From Streptomyces phaeofaciens (GTDB lineage Bacteria; Actinomycetota; Actinomycetes; Streptomycetales; Streptomycetaceae), in assembly GCF_014648915.1 (NCBI RefSeq), contig NZ_BMSA01000044.1:1-45118 (forward strand): 45,118 bases of DNA, in the 5' to 3' direction. Shown piece by piece: positions 1 to 8,799 of this stretch; the stretch's first letter is position 1, and each line of letters opens with the position of its first letter. The position numbers and the translations under genes were made by a program. Below the pieces are notes generated by a model. That model was not told the origin of the DNA and did not search any database. It worked only from the letters and a program-made list of their open reading frames with translations.

Positions 1-2
1 GC

Positions 3-47
3 CCCGTCGCCGCCTGGAACTTCTGGCAGGCCAACGGCTGGTACTGA
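3..47 (+). CDS. C-terminal end of an upstream gene (partial)
   Basis: The first codons read in frame as PVAAWNFWQANGWY followed by TGA at 45-47. The codons are all G/C-ending, as in a real coding region, and a terminator-like hairpin follows at 74-104. Only 14 residues are inside the window, so no function can be given. The aromatic-rich tail would fit a secreted or cell-wall enzyme, but that is a guess. Confidence 0.55.
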   Translation, partial: PVAAWNFWQANGWY

Positions 48-73
48 GCCACCCACGCCGCACCACGCATGAC

Positions 74-104
74 AACGGCGGCCCCACACACCGGGCCCGC
101 CGTT
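74..104. terminator. Hairpin between convergent genes
   Basis: AACGGCGG at 74-81 pairs with CCGCCGTT at 97-104. It sits between the end of the upstream plus-strand gene at 47 and the end of the minus-strand SMI1/KNR4 gene at 162. The position and the T-ending right arm suit a bidirectional terminator. Confidence 0.5.
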
Positions 105-161
105 TCGGCGTATCCCCACCGGCGAACCCGCACAGGCCCTCGCCGACGCGCATACCCGTGT

Positions 162-2069
162 TCAGCGGCGATGCTGCCCGAAGCTGATGTAGGCGTAGGC
201 GAAAGGCTCGTCCGCCTGGGGCGCCCGGGTCCAGGACCGGGTCGTGAAGGTATGGAGCCTGCCCTGGGTCAGCGCGAAGCGGGGCAGTGAAAGCCCGAGT
301 TCGGTGTGCAGTGCCTCCAACACACCCAGCTCGCAGTCCAGTTCGGTGTCACCCGGACCGAACAGCCGTGCAGGGTCGAGGGCCTCGGGTATCTCGCCGG
401 AGCGCCGAACCTCCGTGCCCCGCACGGTGAACGCGTAAAGTTCCTCGCCTTCTTCGGCCACCGACAGGTGGAACGCGGCCGGGTGGCTCCCTGGGGACGA
501 CGAGCTCCTCGGGTCGCGCCACACCACCACCGCGCGGCCGGACGAGGAGGCGGCCGGAGCAGGCGACCGGGACAGCTTGCTCAGGTGGCGGGGGTGGCCG
601 TCGAAGGCGAAGGCCCATGCTTCGGCGGCGCGGCCGACGGCGACCACGGCCCGGTCCTCCCAGAGTTCCACGCCCTCCCGCTCGTGGGGCTGGGGTGCCC
701 GCCAGGACGCCGTGCGCCAATCCGTGGGCGCGCTCAGCTCGGCACCTTCTTCTCCGATCAGTGCAGGTAGTCGGGCTGGGTCGAGCCCCTCGACCCAGAC
801 ACAGCGGTATCCGTCGAGCGATCGACGGGTCGCCGCGGACTCCGTCAGCCAGACCAAGCCCGGCGGGTCGAGATCGGGCACCGGCTCGGGAGTGGGTCCC
901 TTCTGGCCGGACCGTGGTGTCGCGAGGATTTCCCGTCCACGCTCCGGGGTGATCAGCGGCCCCAGGACCGGATCCGCGAGCAGGCCGATCGGGGCGATCA
1001 GCAAGGGCCCGGGCGCCTCCCACAGCGGGAGCGCCTCCCGCAGCACCCGCCACGCGGCGTCGGTCGCTCCCCAGCGGGCCGACTCCCGAGCCTCGGCGAC
1101 CGCCCGGCCCCATGGACCGGAAGGGGCGTAGCAGTGGGTGCCGTCCCGCATCGTGCTCAGGACGGACTCGACGGTCCCGCGGGCGGCCCCGCGCGCGGTC
1201 ATCATCCCGAGCCAGTGGTCGTCCCCGCCCAGCCGCCATTCGCCGCGTGCCGGCGTCATGGCCTCCACGGGGAGAATCTCGGGCAGGTAGCGCGGGTCGG
1301 CCACCAGGTCGCCGTACCCCTGGGAACCGTGCGGAGCCAGCAGATGCCGGATCTGGTTCAGCAGGACGGCGCTGTGCGGCCGCCCGAAGGACAGTGCCTC
1401 CTCGAGCAGGGGCAGTGCCTCCTCGTACTGTCCGCACAGGGCCAGCCGGCGGGCCTCCTCCGCCTGGGCGTCCTGGGCGCGGGTGGTCGCGTTCGCGAAG
1501 TCGGGCCGCTCCGCCCGGTCGGAGTGGAAGCCGCGGTACGTGGCCTCCATGTAGGCGCGGAACGACGGGTGGCGGTCGGGCAGTTCACCGCTCCAGCCCC
1601 GGTAGACGTAGAGCGCCCATTCGCCGTCCTGGTCGCTGTCACCCGGGTCGAGCAGGGCGTACGACATGTCGGAGTCGGTCTCCAGCTGTAGCGCCCGCTG
1701 CCACATCCCGGCCAGCAGCACGTCCTCCTCGCGCGGGTTGTCGTCCAGGTTCTGCTCGTACAGCGGGGTCATGTCGTACGGATCCCGGAACCAGTCGATG
1801 TCCGCGACGCCGCCGAGTTGACAGACCCCGGCGGTCTCGTCCACGTGCCACCCGTCGCTCACGGCCAGGAACTCCCGGTACGAGGGCGGAAGCCGCCGCC
1901 CCAGCCGCTCCTCGGCCGCGGCGATCGCCGCCTCGTCCGCCCCGGGCCTGCCCAGCGGGAAGGCGGTCTGTCCACCTTCCGCTCCCTCGTGCTCCTCGTC
2001 CTCACGCGGAACCCACTCCTCCTGCCAACGTCGCAGGAACTGCCGCCAGTTGAAAGACTCGCCAGTCAT
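162..2069 (-). CDS. SMI1/KNR4 family protein, 635 aa
   Basis: The N-terminal part (about residues 40-185) carries an SMI1/KNR4 (SUKH superfamily) fold, recognisable from EERLGRRLPPSYREFLAVSDGW followed by a PxY-rich aspartate segment. In bacteria this superfamily is best known as immunity proteins against polymorphic toxins, but many Streptomyces copies are stand-alone and uncharacterised. The middle part (about 195-260) looks like a short helical repeat and the rest is not recognised. No toxin gene is next to it. The ATG at 2069 is followed at once by the folded domain. Function beyond family membership is unknown. Confidence 0.8.
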   Translation of the reverse strand: MTGESFNWRQFLRRWQEEWVPREDEEHEGAEGGQTAFPLGRPGADEAAIAAAEERLGRRLPPSYREFLAVSDGWHVDETAGVCQLGGVADIDWFRDPYDMTPLYEQNLDDNPREEDVLLAGMWQRALQLETDSDMSYALLDPGDSDQDGEWALYVYRGWSGELPDRHPSFRAYMEATYRGFHSDRAERPDFANATTRAQDAQAEEARRLALCGQYEEALPLLEEALSFGRPHSAVLLNQIRHLLAPHGSQGYGDLVADPRYLPEILPVEAMTPARGEWRLGGDDHWLGMMTARGAARGTVESVLSTMRDGTHCYAPSGPWGRAVAEARESARWGATDAAWRVLREALPLWEAPGPLLIAPIGLLADPVLGPLITPERGREILATPRSGQKGPTPEPVPDLDPPGLVWLTESAATRRSLDGYRCVWVEGLDPARLPALIGEEGAELSAPTDWRTASWRAPQPHEREGVELWEDRAVVAVGRAAEAWAFAFDGHPRHLSKLSRSPAPAASSSGRAVVVWRDPRSSSSPGSHPAAFHLSVAEEGEELYAFTVRGTEVRRSGEIPEALDPARLFGPGDTELDCELGVLEALHTELGLSLPRFALTQGRLHTFTTRSWTRAPQADEPFAYAYISFGQHRR

Positions 2070-2217
2070 GGCCAGATGGTGCCATCCGGCACCGACAACG
2101 GCGTCCGTCGTCCCTCAAGCACTGACAGGGCCGCGACATGCAACCACTGGTCGCGTGGCTGTGCGGGTGTCGTCACGTCCGAGGAAAGTGGACACCGCTG
2201 TCGTCCATCGCTGCTGC

Positions 2218-3102
2218 TCAAGCGCGGGCGGCGCGGCGGGCCGCGCGCGCCACGGGCAGGAAGCGCAGGCGCTCGGGCAGGAGCGGGACGACGGTGCGTA
2301 CGACGGCACCCAGGCGCCGCATTCCGCGCTCGTCCCGTGCCGTCCAGGTCAGCTCCAGGCGGTCGCGGGCGACGGGCGGCAGCAGACCGGTCGTGACGAA
2401 GACGTGAAGGCGAAGCAGGGGCGGGTGGAGCCGCGGCCAGAGCCTGCGCACGAGGGCGCCCGAGCCTTCGGGCGGCGGAATCGGGCGCCGTGGGTCGAGC
2501 AGTTCCCGCAGGACCGGCGTGTTCTCCAGCTCCTCTCGGACCATCCGTTCGAAGTACGGCCAGTACTCCTCCGGTGTGGCCGGCATGTCCTTTCGCCTGA
2601 TGCCGAGGATGTCGCCGAGCCGGAGCAGTTCGTCGTACAGGGCGTGTTCCTCCCTGTCGTCGAGGGGACGGGACAGGTAACGGGCGGCCGACAGGAAGAC
2701 CGGGTAGGCGGTGGCGTGCACCCAGGCGTAGTTGGCCGGGTCGAGCGCGTGGTAGGAGCGGCCGTGTGCGTCGATGCCGCTGATGTTCCTGTGCACGGTG
2801 CGCAGCCTGCGGCCTTCCTCGATCGCCCGTTGACCGCCGTAGATCCACAGTTGGAGGGAGTGCAGGGAGCGGTGTGCCCGGCCCCAGGGGTCGGTGCGGA
2901 ACACGGAGTGCTCGTCGACTCCCGCACCGACCGCCGGATGGGCGACCTGGAGCGCGAAGGCGGCCGGCAGGGAGAGGAACAGCCGTACGTCACCGGCCAG
3001 GTCCCAGAGCATGCTGTCCGGGCCGAAGGGAGCCGGTTCGGAGCGGGGGTCGTCTCGTGCGGGCCGGGCGGCCGTGGTGCGGTGTCGGGGGTACGCGTTC
3101 AT
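2218..3102 (-). CDS. DUF2236 / MpaB-like oxygenase family protein, 294 aa
   Basis: The protein shows the hallmarks of the DUF2236 family: PDSMLWDLAGDVRLFL, then the QVAHPAVGAGVDEHS segment around residues 50-65, then a helical bundle with WVHATAYPVFLSAARY. The family includes the latex-clearing protein Lcp and the fungal MpaB oxygenase; Lcp uses histidine-bound haem to cleave polyisoprene. Most bacterial members have no known substrate. The ATG at 3102 is chosen because a GGGGAG stands just upstream, while the in-frame extension to 3201 has non-family sequence. It is a single gene between an SMI1/KNR4 gene and the SARP gene, all on the minus strand. There is no signal peptide. Confidence 0.75.
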   Translation of the reverse strand: MNAYPRHRTTAARPARDDPRSEPAPFGPDSMLWDLAGDVRLFLSLPAAFALQVAHPAVGAGVDEHSVFRTDPWGRAHRSLHSLQLWIYGGQRAIEEGRRLRTVHRNISGIDAHGRSYHALDPANYAWVHATAYPVFLSAARYLSRPLDDREEHALYDELLRLGDILGIRRKDMPATPEEYWPYFERMVREELENTPVLRELLDPRRPIPPPEGSGALVRRLWPRLHPPLLRLHVFVTTGLLPPVARDRLELTWTARDERGMRRLGAVVRTVVPLLPERLRFLPVARAARRAARA

Positions 3103-3235
3103 GTCACCACGCTCCCCGGATGCACGACCGCCGGTGGGATGAGCACACCATTCAGCCTGCCTCGATCCCGAGCCCGAGGCGAACCGCACCCGCAGCAGCA
3201 CAGTGCGTCGGCGAGGACCCCCTCCACTCGCCGTA

Positions 3236-6200
3236 CTACCCGGCCGTCATGGAGAGGAGGGTCATACGCGCCTCCTCCGCGCGGGGAGAGCCCAGCGCGG
3301 TGTACAGGGACAGTGCCTGGTGAAGGTGATCGACGGCTTGCGTCCGCTCTCCCCTGCCTTGTCGGACGAGCGCCGTACCGATGTGGGCGCGGGCCTGTTC
3401 CTCCTGTTCTCCGATTCCACGGGCCACTTCCAGCGCCGAGACGTGAGCTTCCAGGGCCTCGGTGAGGCGTCCGGTGCCGTGCAGAGCCTCGCCGAGGCCG
3501 TTGAGCGCACCCGCCTCCCCGTAGGGTTCCCCGGTCCGGCGGAAGTGGACCAAGGCCTGGCGCTGATGCTCGGCCGCCTCCTGGTACCGGCCCTGACGGC
3601 ACAGCGCGTCTCCCAGGTTGGACAGCGCGTGAGCTTCTCCGCCGGTGTGTCCGAGCAGCCGGAAGAGTGCGAGCGCCTGCGCGAAGCGCCCGGCCGCGGC
3701 CGCGTGGTCGTCCAGCCGCGCCAGTACGATCCCCAGGTTGCCGAGGGCGCTGGCCTCCCCGAACGTATGGCCTGTCCGCCGGTACAGTGCCAGCGCCTGC
3801 TCATAGCGCTCGATCGACGCCTGGTAGTCCTCCAGCAGCTCCTGGACGATGCCGAGGTTGTTCAGCACGTCGGCTTCGCCGTGGGCGTCGCCGGCCGCGC
3901 GGAACAGGTCGACCGCCCTCTCGTGGTGCTCGGCGGCCTCCCGGTAGCGGCCCTGCAACTCGTGCAGCACGCCCACATTGGTGAGATGACGTGCCTCTCC
4001 GGCCGGGTGTCCGACGCGACGGCACAGCGACAGCGCGTCCGCGTGGTGGCGGTGGGCGCTCTCGTAGTCGCCGAGCCGCCGGTGGACCGCGCCGAGGCAG
4101 GCGAGGACATCGACCTCACCGCGGGCGTCTCCCACGGCACGGGCCGCCCGCACGGCGTGCGTGTGCACGGTCAGCGCGTCGGCGAAGTGCCCCGAGCGCT
4201 CGTAGTGGCGGTGGAGCGTGGTGGCGATCCGCACGGTGTGCCGGGACGGCCCGGGCTCCTCGGTCCGGGAACAGAGGGCCACCAGTGTGGGCTGCGCGGC
4301 GCGCAGCCACGCGCGGCACTCCTCGGCCGTGCGCAGCGGCGGCAGGCCGGTGTCGGGCACCTCGACAGCGGGGCGCAGATGCCGTTCGGCGGGATAGAGC
4401 ACGTCCATGGCCGCCGACGACGCCGCCAGACAGTGGTCCAGCAGACGACTCAGGGCGGCGTCACGCTCCACGGCCTCGTCGTGCCGGTCCGCGAGCTCGG
4501 CGGCGTAGGCGCGCAGCAGGTCGTGCGTGCCCTGGCGGCCGGGCCCGCTCCGGTGCACCAGGTGTGCACGGGACAGGGCGTCCAGGGACCGTCGCGTCCG
4601 CTCCACGGTCTCGCCCGCCAGGGCGGCGGCCGCGTGCACGTCCGTGTCGGGCCCCGGGTGCAGGCCCAGCAGTCTGAACAGTCGCGCCTCATGCTCGGGG
4701 AGACGGTCGTAGGACCAGGAGAAGACGGCCCGAACGGCGGCCCGGGGATCTCCGTCGCCGGAGTCCAGCAGATCCAGACGCCGCCGATGATCTCGCAGTT
4801 CCTCCACCAGGCGGGCCAGGGGATCCCGGGGACGTGACAGCGCCAGTTCGGCCGCCACCCGCAGGGCCAGGGGCAGCCGCCCGCACTGCTCGGCCAGGGT
4901 GGCGGCCGCCGTGTGGTCCGTGTCGACGCGCGGCCCGATCAGGGCACGCAGCAGGGCGAGCGCCTCGTGCGGCGAGAGGATGTCGAGGACCACTCGGTGC
5001 GCCCCGTGCAGCGACACGAGGGACGACAGCGAGTCCCGGCTCGTGATCAGCACCTTGCACGTCGGGCTTCCGGGCAGCAACGGTCGCACCTGCGCGGCGG
5101 AGGCGGCGTTGTCGAGGAGGACGAGCAGACGCCGTCCGTCGACCGCTGTGCGGTAGCGGGCGGCCCGGTCGTTCAGCCGCGGCGGTATCTCCTGGCCGGG
5201 CACGCCCAGGGCGGTGAGGAATCCGGCGAGGGCTTGTGCGGCGGAGACCGGCTCGTCCGGATCGTAGCCTCGGAGGTCGACGTAGAGCTGTCCGTCGGGG
5301 AAGGCCTCACGCACCTGGTGCGCCCAGCGCACGGCCAGCGCGGTCTTGCCGACGCCCGCGATTCCGGAGACGGCCGAGACGACCGCTGCCGCCCCGCCGT
5401 CCGCCGCGGCCAGGCACCTTGTGAGCTCGGCGAGTTGCTCCTCCCTGCCACTGAAGTTGCCTACGGCCATGGGCAGCTGGGCGGGGATCGGAACGGGGGT
5501 CGGGGCGGGCGCATTCACCGTTACCAGGTCGGATCCCGCTCCCCGCGGCTCCTCCCGTCCGGCGTCGCGCAGCATCTCCTCGTACACCGACCGCAGTTCA
5601 CGGCCCGGAGCCACACCCAGCTCGGAGCGGAGGTGCCGGTGGATCCCGGTGTACAGGTCCGCCGCCTCGGCCGTTCTTCCCGCGGCCGCCAGACTCCGGA
5701 GCAGCGGCACGGCGAGCGGCTCGCACAGCGGGTGCTCCGCCAGCAAGGGCCGCAGGACGGCCGGCACTTCCTCGGGCCGTTCCTGCCGCAGCAGGGTGCG
5801 GGCCCAGGCGAGCGCCGCCTCCACGCGCTCCTGCGTCCAGGCGGCCCTCGTACGCTCGGCCCACGCCCCCGGCAGCCCCGTCAACGGCACGCCGCGCCAC
5901 AGTCGCAGCGCCTCCTCCAGCACGTGGGCGCGGCGTGCGTCGGAAAGGTGCGGCTCACGCCCCTGCGCGACGAGCGAGCGGAATCGGAGCAGGTCGACGG
6001 CGTGTTCCTCGGCCTCCAGAAGGTAGCCGCCGGAGGTCCGGCGGATACGGAGCGGTGGACTGGGCGTGTCCGCCTCGCCCCCGCCTGCCGTGCGGGTCGC
6101 GCCGTCGAGGAGCCGCCGCAGACGGCTGATGTGCGCATAGAGGGCCGACCTGGCCCCGTCGGGTGCGGCGGTGTCCCAGACCCGGTCCACCAACGTACTC

Positions 6201-6325
6201 ACGGGGACCGGCCGACCGGTGTCGGCCGCGAGCGCCGCGAGGACGGCTCGACGACGTGGCTCCCCGACGTCGACCGCGCGCCCCGCGGCACGCAGTTCCA
6301 ACGGTCCGAGCAGGTGCAGGTTCAT
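3236..6325 (-). CDS. AfsR/SARP family regulator with NB-ARC and TPR domains, 1029 aa
   Basis: The start MNLHLLGPLELRAAGRAV is typical of Streptomyces antibiotic regulatory proteins. Residues 1-100 form the winged-helix DNA-binding domain, 100-250 the BTAD, and about 290-560 an NB-ARC ATPase with P-loop GIAGVGKTAL near residue 322 and LLVLLDNA as Walker B. About 690-1020 is a run of TPRs built on GxxxxEAxxLxNLGxxxxxxG. This is the AfsR layout and close to AfsR length. AfsR-type proteins integrate signals and activate secondary metabolism. The gene is about 4 kb from the end of the 12-gene operon, so it could control it, but nothing in the sequence proves this. It is divergent from a secreted protein gene. 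Confidence 0.9.
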   Translation of the reverse strand: MNLHLLGPLELRAAGRAVDVGEPRRRAVLAALAADTGRPVPVSTLVDRVWDTAAPDGARSALYAHISRLRRLLDGATRTAGGGEADTPSPPLRIRRTSGGYLLEAEEHAVDLLRFRSLVAQGREPHLSDARRAHVLEEALRLWRGVPLTGLPGAWAERTRAAWTQERVEAALAWARTLLRQERPEEVPAVLRPLLAEHPLCEPLAVPLLRSLAAAGRTAEAADLYTGIHRHLRSELGVAPGRELRSVYEEMLRDAGREEPRGAGSDLVTVNAPAPTPVPIPAQLPMAVGNFSGREEQLAELTRCLAAADGGAAAVVSAVSGIAGVGKTALAVRWAHQVREAFPDGQLYVDLRGYDPDEPVSAAQALAGFLTALGVPGQEIPPRLNDRAARYRTAVDGRRLLVLLDNAASAAQVRPLLPGSPTCKVLITSRDSLSSLVSLHGAHRVVLDILSPHEALALLRALIGPRVDTDHTAAATLAEQCGRLPLALRVAAELALSRPRDPLARLVEELRDHRRRLDLLDSGDGDPRAAVRAVFSWSYDRLPEHEARLFRLLGLHPGPDTDVHAAAALAGETVERTRRSLDALSRAHLVHRSGPGRQGTHDLLRAYAAELADRHDEAVERDAALSRLLDHCLAASSAAMDVLYPAERHLRPAVEVPDTGLPPLRTAEECRAWLRAAQPTLVALCSRTEEPGPSRHTVRIATTLHRHYERSGHFADALTVHTHAVRAARAVGDARGEVDVLACLGAVHRRLGDYESAHRHHADALSLCRRVGHPAGEARHLTNVGVLHELQGRYREAAEHHERAVDLFRAAGDAHGEADVLNNLGIVQELLEDYQASIERYEQALALYRRTGHTFGEASALGNLGIVLARLDDHAAAAGRFAQALALFRLLGHTGGEAHALSNLGDALCRQGRYQEAAEHQRQALVHFRRTGEPYGEAGALNGLGEALHGTGRLTEALEAHVSALEVARGIGEQEEQARAHIGTALVRQGRGERTQAVDHLHQALSLYTALGSPRAEEARMTLLSMTAG

Positions 6326-6639
6326 CGTGCCTCACGCGGAACGGGCGAGGGAACGGCCGTCCGGCGGTGGGGTCTTCGTCCGCCGAGCAGCAGCCGGGTT
6401 CCCAACGGCCCTCCGTCATCGGTCCGGGGCCGTCGTAGAACAGCCGTCACAAGGATTTCGCAAGGTTCACCGTAGATCCTCACGTCACATGCCGTCAGGC
6501 GGATCGTGGCACGCGGTGCGTGCCGCGGCGAGCGTCGACGCGGGCTCGTGGAGCCTCCCCGGGGGAGACGTCGTCGCCCGCCCTGCCGGCAGTCGCGTCA
6601 GGCGTGACCGAGCCGACGCAACAACAGAATGGAATTGTC
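6326..6639. other. Intergenic region between the SARP gene and the secreted-protein gene
   Basis: This 314-base gap separates two divergently read genes and must hold both promoters. I see no clear -35/-10 pair, no strong palindrome and no convincing small gene. The direct pair TTTCGCAAGG / TTCACCG near 6455-6475 is the only AT-richer patch. Confidence 0.4.
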
Positions 6640-7119
6640 ATGCGCAAGATAATGTCCCGAGTGAACCGGGCAGCCGTCGCTGTCGCCGCCACCGCCTTCA
6701 TGGCGTCCGGCGTGGTCGTCGCGGGGGCGACGACCGCTTCCGCGGACGGCTGTGTGGGTCCGCTGTGCGGTGCCGTGAAGAACAGGACCGGCCAGACGAT
6801 GCACTACACGATGAGTCTCGGCGCGGGCCCGCACTACTGCGACGTGTGGAACTGGGGCGGCGGCACCGGCAGCGAGTTCAAGCACGCCAAGTGCAAGCAG
6901 GAGTCGTTCGGCAACGGAACACGGGGCGGCAACGGCACCGGCAACGACGTCGACGCCTTCACGTTCGCCTCACACGGCTACCACGAGCGGTTCTCGCGGG
7001 TCGGCACCTGGCACTGGCGGACGGCGGGGGTCTGGACGAAGGTCCGCAGCGGGGAGATCGCCGACTGCGGCATCGGCGACAACAACGAGGTCTGGTGCAC
7101 GGTGCTCGTGCAGGCCTGA
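6640..7119 (+). CDS. Secreted six-cysteine protein, 159 aa
   Basis: The N-terminus has a lysine/arginine start (MRKIMSRVNR), a hydrophobic stretch (AAVAVAATAFMASGVVVAG) and a cleavage site after TTASA. The mature part of about 125 residues has six cysteines, enough for three disulfides, and is rich in Gly, Trp and His (CDVWNWGGG, GTWHWRTAG). I do not recognise a family. Small exported inhibitors and cell-wall-associated proteins of Streptomyces look like this. The ATG at 6640 is preferred because the signal peptide begins there; the ribosome binding site is weak. It is followed by two strong hairpins and is probably a single-gene transcript. Confidence 0.75.
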   Translation: MRKIMSRVNRAAVAVAATAFMASGVVVAGATTASADGCVGPLCGAVKNRTGQTMHYTMSLGAGPHYCDVWNWGGGTGSEFKHAKCKQESFGNGTRGGNGTGNDVDAFTFASHGYHERFSRVGTWHWRTAGVWTKVRSGEIADCGIGDNNEVWCTVLVQA

Positions 7120-7131
7120 GACAGTCCCGGG

Positions 7132-7162
7132 AGGCGGCGAGCGCGCGTGTGCTCGCCGCCTT
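7132..7162 (+). terminator. Strong hairpin terminator after the secreted-protein gene
   Basis: AGGCGGCGAGC at 7132-7142 pairs perfectly with GCTCGCCGCCTT at 7151-7162 around an 8-base loop. It begins 12 bases after the stop codon of the secreted protein. Confidence 0.8.
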
Positions 7163-7180
7163 CCGGCGTGACGACGTTCC

Positions 7181-7215
7181 CCGGCCCGCAGCCACGCGTA
7201 GTGGTTGCGGGCCGG
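7181..7215. terminator. Second long hairpin, 15-bp stem
   Basis: CCGGCCCGCAGCCAC at 7181-7195 pairs with GTGGTTGCGGGCCGG at 7201-7215, with one G-U pair and a 5-base loop. It follows the first terminator by 18 bases. It lacks a T tract, as is usual in Streptomyces. Confidence 0.65.
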
Positions 7216-7299
7216 CCGTATGGGGAGGGACGCCTGCCGCTCGGCCCACCGCCGCGACAGACGGCCAGAAGACCGATCCCCGCCGGGCAAGCCCCCCGC

Positions 7300-7517
7300 C
7301 CGCGACAATCGGCGCGATTAATTTAAGCCATGTAAGTTCAAGCCGAATTTAGTATTACTATCCCGGGGCGGGTTTGTCCGTCTCCTCTCGCGGCAAGAAA
7401 ATTTTTGGCAACGCGACACGGGATTAGCGGAAAAAGTGGGGGCGCTTGGCGTGCGGAAGAGCGTGCGCGAATACCCTGGCCAGGCGCATTTTCAGTCATT
7501 CGATCATTGGTAATGGC
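7300..7517 (+). promoter_or_regulatory. AT-rich leader/promoter region of the sigma-factor gene
   Basis: This stretch is clearly richer in A/T than anything around it, for example AATTTAAGCCATGTAAG and GAATTTAGTATTACTAT near 7320-7360 and AAGAAAATTTTTGG near 7395. No gene is visible. It most likely holds the promoter of the sigma/repeat-protein/ABC1 genes. I could not pick a certain -10/-35 pair. Confidence 0.45.
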
Positions 7518-8012
7518 ATGCAATCAACTGGCAATTCTTCCTGGTGTGAGGTGATCCAGCATCGTGAGCGCCTTATCCGCCTGGTGCGCCGCCGGCTGCC
7601 CGACCTCCATGACGCCGAGGACTGCGTCCAAGAGGCCCTGCTGCGAGCGGCGGCCCACCGCGATCTGGACCCCGATCGGCTCGGGGCGTTCCTGACCACG
7701 GTCGCCATGCGGCTGTGCATCGACCATTACCGGGAACGTGATCGCTGGACACGCCTGTTGCAGCGCACCGCTGCCGAGCAAGAGGCGGAGGTGCTGGAGG
7801 AGGCCGTCTGCGACCGGGAGTTCGGCCGCTGGCTGCTCCGGCAGGCCCATCAGCTCAGCGGCCGGGAGCGGCAGGTCATACTCGCGCGGGCCGACGGGAT
7901 CTCCGTCGCCGAATTCGCCCGCATCAACCAGATCTCCGTAAAGGCCGCCGAAGGCGCGTTCACACGTGGTAGGGCAAGGCTCCGGCACATGTGCAGCAAA
8001 ACCCTTGGCTAG
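7518..8012 (+). CDS. ECF-type RNA polymerase sigma factor, 164 aa
   Basis: Region 2 is visible in the first 70 residues (RLIRLVRRRLPDLHDAEDCV followed by QEALLRAA, then LGAFLTTVAMRLCIDHYRER). Region 4 is visible at about 112-160 (LSGRERQVILARADGISVAEFA, then a QISVKAAEGAFTRGRARLR helix-turn-helix). The size suits a small ECF sigma factor without an extra C-terminal domain. No anti-sigma factor gene is adjacent; the next genes are a repeat protein and an ABC1 kinase. The start could be the ATG at 7518 or the in-frame GTG at 7551; neither has a strong ribosome binding site. Its targets may include the two genes that follow. Confidence 0.8.
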   Translation: MQSTGNSSWCEVIQHRERLIRLVRRRLPDLHDAEDCVQEALLRAAAHRDLDPDRLGAFLTTVAMRLCIDHYRERDRWTRLLQRTAAEQEAEVLEEAVCDREFGRWLLRQAHQLSGRERQVILARADGISVAEFARINQISVKAAEGAFTRGRARLRHMCSKTLG

Positions 8013-8089
8013 CCGTGCGGATACCGGAAAAAATGGTTCGGCATCCTGGTCGATTCCATGGTGCCCATTCAGGAAGGACGTCCCTCGGA

Positions 8090-8701
8090 GTGCCTGACAA
8101 GCCGAGCACGCAGGACACCATCAAGAACTTCCTCAGCGACATTGCCGACAGCTCCAACAGGGCTTTCAACGAATTCCTCGACCCGCCGAACAAGTCCAAG
8201 AAATCCGACCTCCCCGAGTGGTTCCCCTCCGGCCATCCACTGGCGGCTCTGGCCGGGACACCGGTCGGCGCGCTCCAGGCGCTGGCGGCGCTCGGCGGCA
8301 CCGTGAACCCCGTGGCCGTGCTCGCGGGTGCCAACCCGCTCGCCGCCCTGGCCGACACCTCACACCACACCTCCGCCTCGGTGAACCCCTTGGCAGCCCT
8401 CACCGGGGCGGCCAACCCGCTCGCCGCCCTGGCGGGCGCCGTCAATCCCGTCGCGGCCCTCGGCGGGGCGTCCGCATCGGCCAATCCGCTCGCGGCCGTC
8501 GGTCAACTCGCCGGTGCGGCAGCGGCTCTGCCCGCTTCCGCCGGCGCGCTGGGCGGCCTGGCCGAGTCCCTGGCGACGCTGCCCCAGCAGATCGCCAGGC
8601 TGTCCGAACTGCTCTCCACGCTTGTCGACGCCTTGGACACCGTCCAAAGCGTCGCGGCGACCGCCGGAGTCCGTCCGTCGGCGTCGGCCAAGAAGGTGTG
8701 A
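8090..8701 (+). CDS. NPLAAL-repeat protein of unknown function, 203 aa
   Basis: The protein has three parts. Residues 1-48 are hydrophilic with several Phe/Trp (IKNFLSDIADSSNRAFNEFL). Residues 49-137 are repeats of an H/N-P-L/V-A-A/V-L motif spaced mostly 9-10 residues apart, starting at 49, 73, 82, 99, 109, 119 and 132. Residues 138-203 form an Ala/Leu amphipathic helical tail (LATLPQQIARLSELLSTLVDALD). It has no signal peptide and no obvious transmembrane helix. The tail and composition resemble phasin-like granule- or lipid-binding proteins, but this is only a resemblance. The GTG at 8090 has AGGAAGGA about 10 bases upstream. It lies between the sigma factor and the ABC1 kinase. Confidence 0.7.
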   Translation: MPDKPSTQDTIKNFLSDIADSSNRAFNEFLDPPNKSKKSDLPEWFPSGHPLAALAGTPVGALQALAALGGTVNPVAVLAGANPLAALADTSHHTSASVNPLAALTGAANPLAALAGAVNPVAALGGASASANPLAAVGQLAGAAAALPASAGALGGLAESLATLPQQIARLSELLSTLVDALDTVQSVAATAGVRPSASAKKV

Positions 8702-8799
8702 CCGCAGCCGTCCCGTAGCTCCGCCGTTGCCCCGCCGATCGTCGGCCGTGCCCGGTACGCCGGGCCGGCCGGTGCTGAACTCGAGGAGGAGCCCGCGTC

